Shown here: positions 5,487-5,582 of the stretch, piece by piece
How the letters are laid out: each line of letters opens with the position of its first letter
Numbering within the stretch: the stretch's first letter is position 1
NCBI GenBank assembly: GCA_050943215.1
Contig: JBMNOU010000098.1
Span: 1 to 5,582 of the forward strand
DNA: 5,582 nt
Reading direction: 5' to 3'
Source of the DNA: JBMNOU01 sp050943215
GTDB taxonomy: Bacteria; Bacillota; Clostridia; Christensenellales; SZUA-584
Translations under genes and position numbers: made by a program
The notes under the pieces: model-generated
Database searches by the model: none
What the model was told of the DNA's origin: nothing
Seen by the model: the letters and a program-made list of their open reading frames with translations, nothing else

Positions 5487-5582
5487 TTGTTTTTTCTTTT
5501 CTTATTAATTATTAACCTATAGTTGGTACAAATCATATTATATAAAAATAAATTATATCAAATAATTTTTTTATCATATTTT

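Larger units (their letters stand above)
5278..5582. other. Intergenic region after degV with palindromic structures
   Basis: No convincing gene is present. Positions 5278-5355 are AT-rich without a hairpin-plus-U-run terminator. Positions 5356-5464 hold the inverted-repeat element, 5473-5486 hold a CG-centred palindrome, and 5491-5582 are a T- and A-rich tail with nothing further recognised. Two small overlapping reading frames here are treated as unproven. Confidence 0.6.

Overview
The window looks like chromosomal DNA of a low-GC Gram-positive anaerobe, most likely a member of the Clostridia. The reasons are the very AT-rich intergenic DNA, a strong AGGAGG ribosome site, a DegV-family protein, a CcpA-like LacI-type helix-turn-helix, and a Clostridia-style membrane PAS-GGDEF-HD-GYP protein. 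This placement is inference from style; no marker gene is present.

There are three complete genes, none in an operon with another. (1) Positions 166-1215 on + encode a LacI/GalR-family repressor behind an extended -10 promoter. (2) Positions 1320-3839 on - encode an 839-residue membrane cyclic-di-GMP signalling protein: two membrane segments around an extracytoplasmic sensor, two PAS domains, a degenerate GGDEF (GGNEF), and an apparently intact HD-GYP phosphodiesterase. It converges on the repressor gene across a 104-bp gap holding a stem-loop. (3) Positions 4405-5277 on + encode a DegV/FakB-type fatty-acid-binding protein, divergent from the signalling gene across 565 bp.

The non-coding DNA is the most unusual part. 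The 565-bp divergent region holds a plausible minus-strand promoter with a 14-bp CG-centred palindrome in its spacer (resembling a LacI/CcpA-type operator), about 150 nt of leader for the signalling gene, a perfect 8+8 bp inverted repeat, and a GC-rich hairpin. The 305 bp after degV hold a 109-bp segment bounded by 16-bp inverted repeats with one extra base in one arm, like a small non-autonomous palindromic element. The 10-bp core of that repeat, plus a related T-rich flank, recurs at positions 30-46. Just outside the element is a second CG-centred 14-bp palindrome (AAACGTT core) of the type bound by LacI-family proteins.

Functionally, an external signal would be read by the membrane protein and turned into cyclic-di-GMP breakdown, while its transcription, and perhaps that of a gene beyond the right edge, could be set by a LacI-family or CcpA-like repressor. 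I see no evidence linking DegV to that circuit beyond adjacency. I did not find a clearly new multi-gene system; the candidates worth testing are the inverted-repeat element and the operator-promoter arrangement.
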